Shown: in pieces, positions 60,910 to 64,000 of the stretch
Numbering within the stretch: position 1 is the first letter of the stretch
Layout of the letters: each line of letters begins with the position of its first letter
NCBI RefSeq assembly: GCF_021155765.1
Contig: NC_060117.1
Coordinates: 5,546,001-5,610,000 of the forward strand
Direction: 5' to 3'
DNA from: Diprion similis
Taxonomy: Eukaryota > Arthropoda > Insecta > Hymenoptera > Diprionidae
DNA length: 64,000 nucleotides
The notes under the pieces: generated by a model
Databases searched by the model: none
What the model was told of the DNA's origin: nothing
What the model saw: the letters and a program-made list of their open reading frames with translations, nothing else
Position numbers and translations under genes: made by a program

Positions 60910-61810
60910 ATGGAATTTCCTAGCTTAGGTGTTCGTTGCTCAGTATCTGCTTGTAAGCAACTGGATTTCCTGGCCTTTACTTGTTCGCATTGCGAATTAA
61001 TTTTCTGCAAGGAACATTTTCACGTATCATCTCATTCTTGCGCAAAATTTCAAGATAATATCGTCGCATCTCCCGAGTCAGTTTCCTATTATTATTGCTC
61101 CGATTCTTTTTGTAACAACAATTCACCCGTGGAAATACCTTGCGTCAAATGTGGCTTACATTTTTGCATCGCGCATCGTCATCACGGCTGTTTAGACATT
61201 AGCGAAGAGCAAAAATCTAAGGAACTAGAAAAGTGGAATAAACCACGCAAGGAATTTGACGAAGCAAAAGCAACCGTCGACAAACAAGTAAACAATTCTT
61301 TGAGAAAAGCTAAAAATTCGACGGTTGCAGTCAAGGTACGATTAAAATTGAATCCGTGGTATCCGAATCAGTTTGTGTCGTTTCTATTACAATTTTTTCA
61401 CTTCATATTTATCTTTTGCACATTTTCAGGTTCAACTAATGCGACTTAAGGGTCGAGCCGTTGGTTTCAACGGTATACCGACTGACGAAAGACGATACTT
61501 TTTGGTCTATCCACCAATTACAGGTTCGTTGAAACATACAGGAGGTCCAAAAGCAGTTTTTACTTGCTTACGCTGGTCACTTGGTAGGACTATCGATACA
61601 TTTGCCGACGCTTTAAGCGTACCAAATACCAACAACTTGTCCAAGAGTCAAAAGTTGAGACTGTTTCACCAAAATACAGGGCACGCTTTGTCCGAACGAA
61701 TGGATATACTCATGTCGGATCTTTTGAACAGTGCAGATTTGATCGACGGTGAAAGTTTGATATTAGAATATTCTGATAGCTCGAAAGTGGACGAAAGTAT
61801 GTATAGATAA
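60910..61810 (+). CDS. ZFAND1: AN1-type zinc finger protein 1
   Basis: ZFAND1 recruits p97/VCP and the proteasome to stress granules during arsenite stress. Exons 60910-61335 and 61430-61810 join in phase 0 to give 268 aa, the same length as human. Two AN1 zinc fingers lie at residues about 5-50 (CSVSACKQLDFLAFTC, FCKEHFHVSSHSC) and about 60-105 (CSDSFCNN, PCVKCGLHFCIAHRHHGC), with the expected Cys/His spacing. They are followed by a charged linker and the conserved ubiquitin-like C-terminal region (CLRWSLGRTIDTFADAL, ESLILEYSD). It lies immediately downstream of ANAPC13 on the same strand and converges on the Ig-domain gene. Confidence 0.94.
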
Positions 61811-61821
61811 CTCGTCGTGTT

Positions 61822-61827
61822 AATAAA
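61822..61827 (+). terminator. poly(A) signal AATAAA for ZFAND1
   Basis: AATAAA lies 12 bp after the ZFAND1 stop. If ANAPC13 and ZFAND1 are co-transcribed, this is the end of both. Confidence 0.65.
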
Positions 61828-62282
61828 TGTCGATTTTACTTATAATATTGATTTCCAATGTTCTTCTCTTTACATATTTTTTTATCAATTCACTTTTTTA
61901 TTCTGATTTATTAACTTTAAGTACAGTTACTTAAACGGTTTTGTATCCCTTGATTTTTTTTTTTTTTTTCTTAAGCTCCAATTTCATTCTTGGAAGAAAA
62001 AGAAAACTGTACGTAACGAGAAATAACAAAAAACTACTCAGCTATATTCTTAAAGATAACGAATAAACTATCTAATATTTTTATATGTACATTTTCACCT
62101 GGTATGCTACAAAAAAATTACAGGAACTTGTCATTATTCGCAATTTTATAGTCAAAGTCCAGTTTTTTTTCTAACTTCACAAATGTTAAATTTCGAAGAT
62201 GTCTTGTCTAACGAAGAGACGTTGGAACATGTTAATTTTCAACCTTCTAAATTTAGAATATCCTAAGCCTGATCACAGAAAG
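61828..62282. other. convergent 3' region between ZFAND1 and the Ig-domain gene
   Basis: AT-rich; TTTATT near 61905 is AATAAA on the minus strand. No gene seen. Confidence 0.45.
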
Positions 62283-63643
62283 TCAATTTACAAACGGTAC
62301 ATTTTGTTTGTTCCGGGGTTTGTGATACAGATAGCAAAGCCAAGCAGAAGCAGGTACCAACGCTAAACAGGCAGGTATTAAAAAAAGACTGGAAAATTTA
62401 AATCCCACCCACTGCTCGACCTTTCCTGTGTTGTTAACGGAACTCGGACTGAAAGGCAGATAGACTTTCAACTGAGCCTCTTGCATTGTCCAACCTTTGT
62501 AATTGATTGCAATACATGCGTAATAACCGGAATCGTCCAAACTGAGCTGATCAAAACTAAGCTTGGATAAGTACAATTGATTACCAAGGTGTATCTGATT
62601 GCTGGGCAACATTTTCCACCCGGCATCTCTGTAGATGATTACATCTTCTTCTCTTGTGCTCGGTGCCGTGTTAAGTTTTCGAAACCATACGATGTTGGGT
62701 TGTACACTAGATGTCACTCTGCATTGAAGAGAGATTTTCTGATCTCTGCCGTAATAAGCGACGCTCACGTTAAACGGGCCTTCTACGATATTCGGCGCGT
62801 GAACTGTCCCATCTTTGAAAAAAAATTTTAAAAAAGGAATGTAAGGAAAGTTCAAACCACGAACTATCGCACTTCTCTTACCTATTATTTCCAACTGAAA
62901 CATCCTCAGTACCTTTAAAGTACCGTCATTTCTAATGGTACTACATTTGTACAAGCCGCTATCTTCTTCCGCCGGTGTATCTAAAATCAATTCGTCAAGC
63001 TGGCTTTGACTCTGCACGACTTGCCATTCTGTGTCGATGGTTAGACTGCTCCTCAGAATCTTGCACGATTGTTGATTATATCCTGGACCACACGGCTGTG
63101 CAAACGACCATGATACATACAATCGATTTGTGGTAATGAATAAACGAACCGCCTGGGCAGACGATTCGATAATCATAGATTATTATTAATTTACCAAAAA
63201 GTGCCACTGATATTGACGATGTGCGGAATGATGGGACATTGGATGACATCTCAAATTAAGAGTTTTCCCAGCCCAAACGCGGACGATTCCACCTTTTGCA
63301 TTATTATTGTTGATGTTTATGATTTTCTCAGTCTCAGTGCCCAACACCTCCAGTTCCTTATGACCCTCTGCGTCGGACCAGTATGTCAGTAATGGCCAGA
63401 CTGAAATGGCAAAAGTTTATATTCATAATTAGTTGTAAGAAATAGCTCAGTGTCGGAGCTAAACTTTGTATTTCTTGAAATGGCATATAGAGTAGAGAAA
63501 TAAGCTTAATTATCAGCGATTGGCATGCGTCATTAGTAAAAGCTCTCCATTAACTCACTGGGGAAAACAGGTTCTTGATGAATTACAGTTAATGAAGAAA
63601 TGGTTAGACTCAGAACTATTAATATAATAGTACCGATGTGCAT
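62283..63643 (-). CDS. two-Ig-domain type I membrane protein, function unknown
   Basis: Exons on the minus strand: 63643-63559, 63400-63195, 63152-62882, 62812-62283. Phases agree, giving 363 aa. The signal peptide (MHIGTIILIVLSLTISS) is followed by a Cys-rich Ig-like domain (LRCHP ... YQWHF ... EEDSGLYKC). The second Ig domain (LQCRVTSSVQPNIVWFRKL ... LDDSGYYACIAINYKG) is followed by one membrane segment (FLIPACLALVPASAWLCYLY) and a 14-residue basic tail without signalling motifs. I do not recognise the family; FAM187-like proteins have a similar plan but the match is weak. Introns 2 (42 nt) and 3 (69 nt) are unusually small, and the 69-nt one is in-frame and stop-free. The 42-nt intron is needed to bypass a TAA, and is the least certain junction. 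Confidence 0.75.
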
Positions 63644-64000
63644 TTTTCTCCTCAAACCTACTTTTAACCATGAAGGTAACAACGATAGTCTGCTTAGATT
63701 TGCAAATTCAGTGACAGCACTGTGCACATTTTATTTGTCATTTTGCGTCTAGCAAATCTTAATCGTATTATTACTGCACTTTGTACTCGATGCTGTCTCC
63801 CGTAAATTTTATGAATTCGCTGTATAATGTTTTTATAGATATTGTGTCAATCGTACGATAGATCTTGCGATGTTCCGCACTTCACCTTATCTGCGTAAAA
63901 TGATGAAGTGATTATAATTCCAAGTATTATTATATAACAGTAATCGATACATAAGTATCTCAGCTAACGGATCGAGTTCATAAATCAATCATATCACCAG
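63644..64000. other. upstream flank of the Ig-domain gene
   Basis: AT-rich; presumably holds the minus-strand promoter and 5' UTR. No specific element recognised. Confidence 0.4.

Overview
This is a 64 kb piece of an AT-rich, fairly compact insect nuclear genome. Genes have short introns with GT/AG borders and AATAAA poly(A) signals. Coding exons are clearly richer in G+C than the poly(A)/poly(T)-laden DNA around them. The orthologues (bride of sevenless, a two-SRCR lysyl oxidase-like protein, a prenylatable PDE5/6-type phosphodiesterase) and TTAGG-flavoured repeats point to an insect. The compact layout would suit a hymenopteran, but the order is my inference. No bacterial, viral, rRNA, tRNA or CRISPR features were seen.

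Layout. 0.3-1.5 kb: a 39-bp minisatellite with a 262-bp higher-order duplication. 1.5-7.9 kb: intergenic DNA with a TTAGG-like tandem repeat, promoter-like islands and a small transposon remnant. 8.0-19.8 kb (+): lysyl oxidase-like gene, 8 coding exons, 507 aa predicted. 21.1-26.3 kb (+): bride of sevenless, 6 coding exons, 886 aa, with a possible short-tailed 742-aa form. 28.1-30.6 kb (+): SLC18-type vesicular amine transporter-like gene, 7 exons, 432 aa. 30.7-42.7 kb: gene-poor, with two TAGGGTGGCGC-ended foldback elements, a three-copy dispersed repeat and a GC-rich island at about 35.6-36.0 kb. 42.9/43.55-50.7 kb (+): cGMP phosphodiesterase (Pde6 type) with two GAF domains and a C-terminal CaaX box. 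50.7-56.1 kb: intergenic, with a G-run cluster, a CGATTAATCG palindrome cluster and microsatellites. 56.1-58.7 kb (-): GOLGA7. 60.5-61.8 kb (+): ANAPC13 and ZFAND1 only 99 bp apart. 62.3-63.6 kb (-): a two-Ig-domain type I membrane protein.

The genes do not form a pathway. They cover extracellular matrix crosslinking (LOXL), cell-surface signalling (boss, Ig protein), vesicular transport (SLC18-like), cGMP signalling (Pde6), protein palmitoylation (GOLGA7), the cell cycle (ANAPC13) and protein quality control (ZFAND1). The strongest structural theme is inverted-repeat DNA. Three near-palindromic 780-804 bp elements with TTAA target duplications sit in introns of LOXL, boss and Pde6, and a different 656-bp palindrome sits in the GOLGA7 intron. 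All exon models were built by hand from splice phase and homology remembered from family knowledge; none was checked by alignment or RNA evidence.
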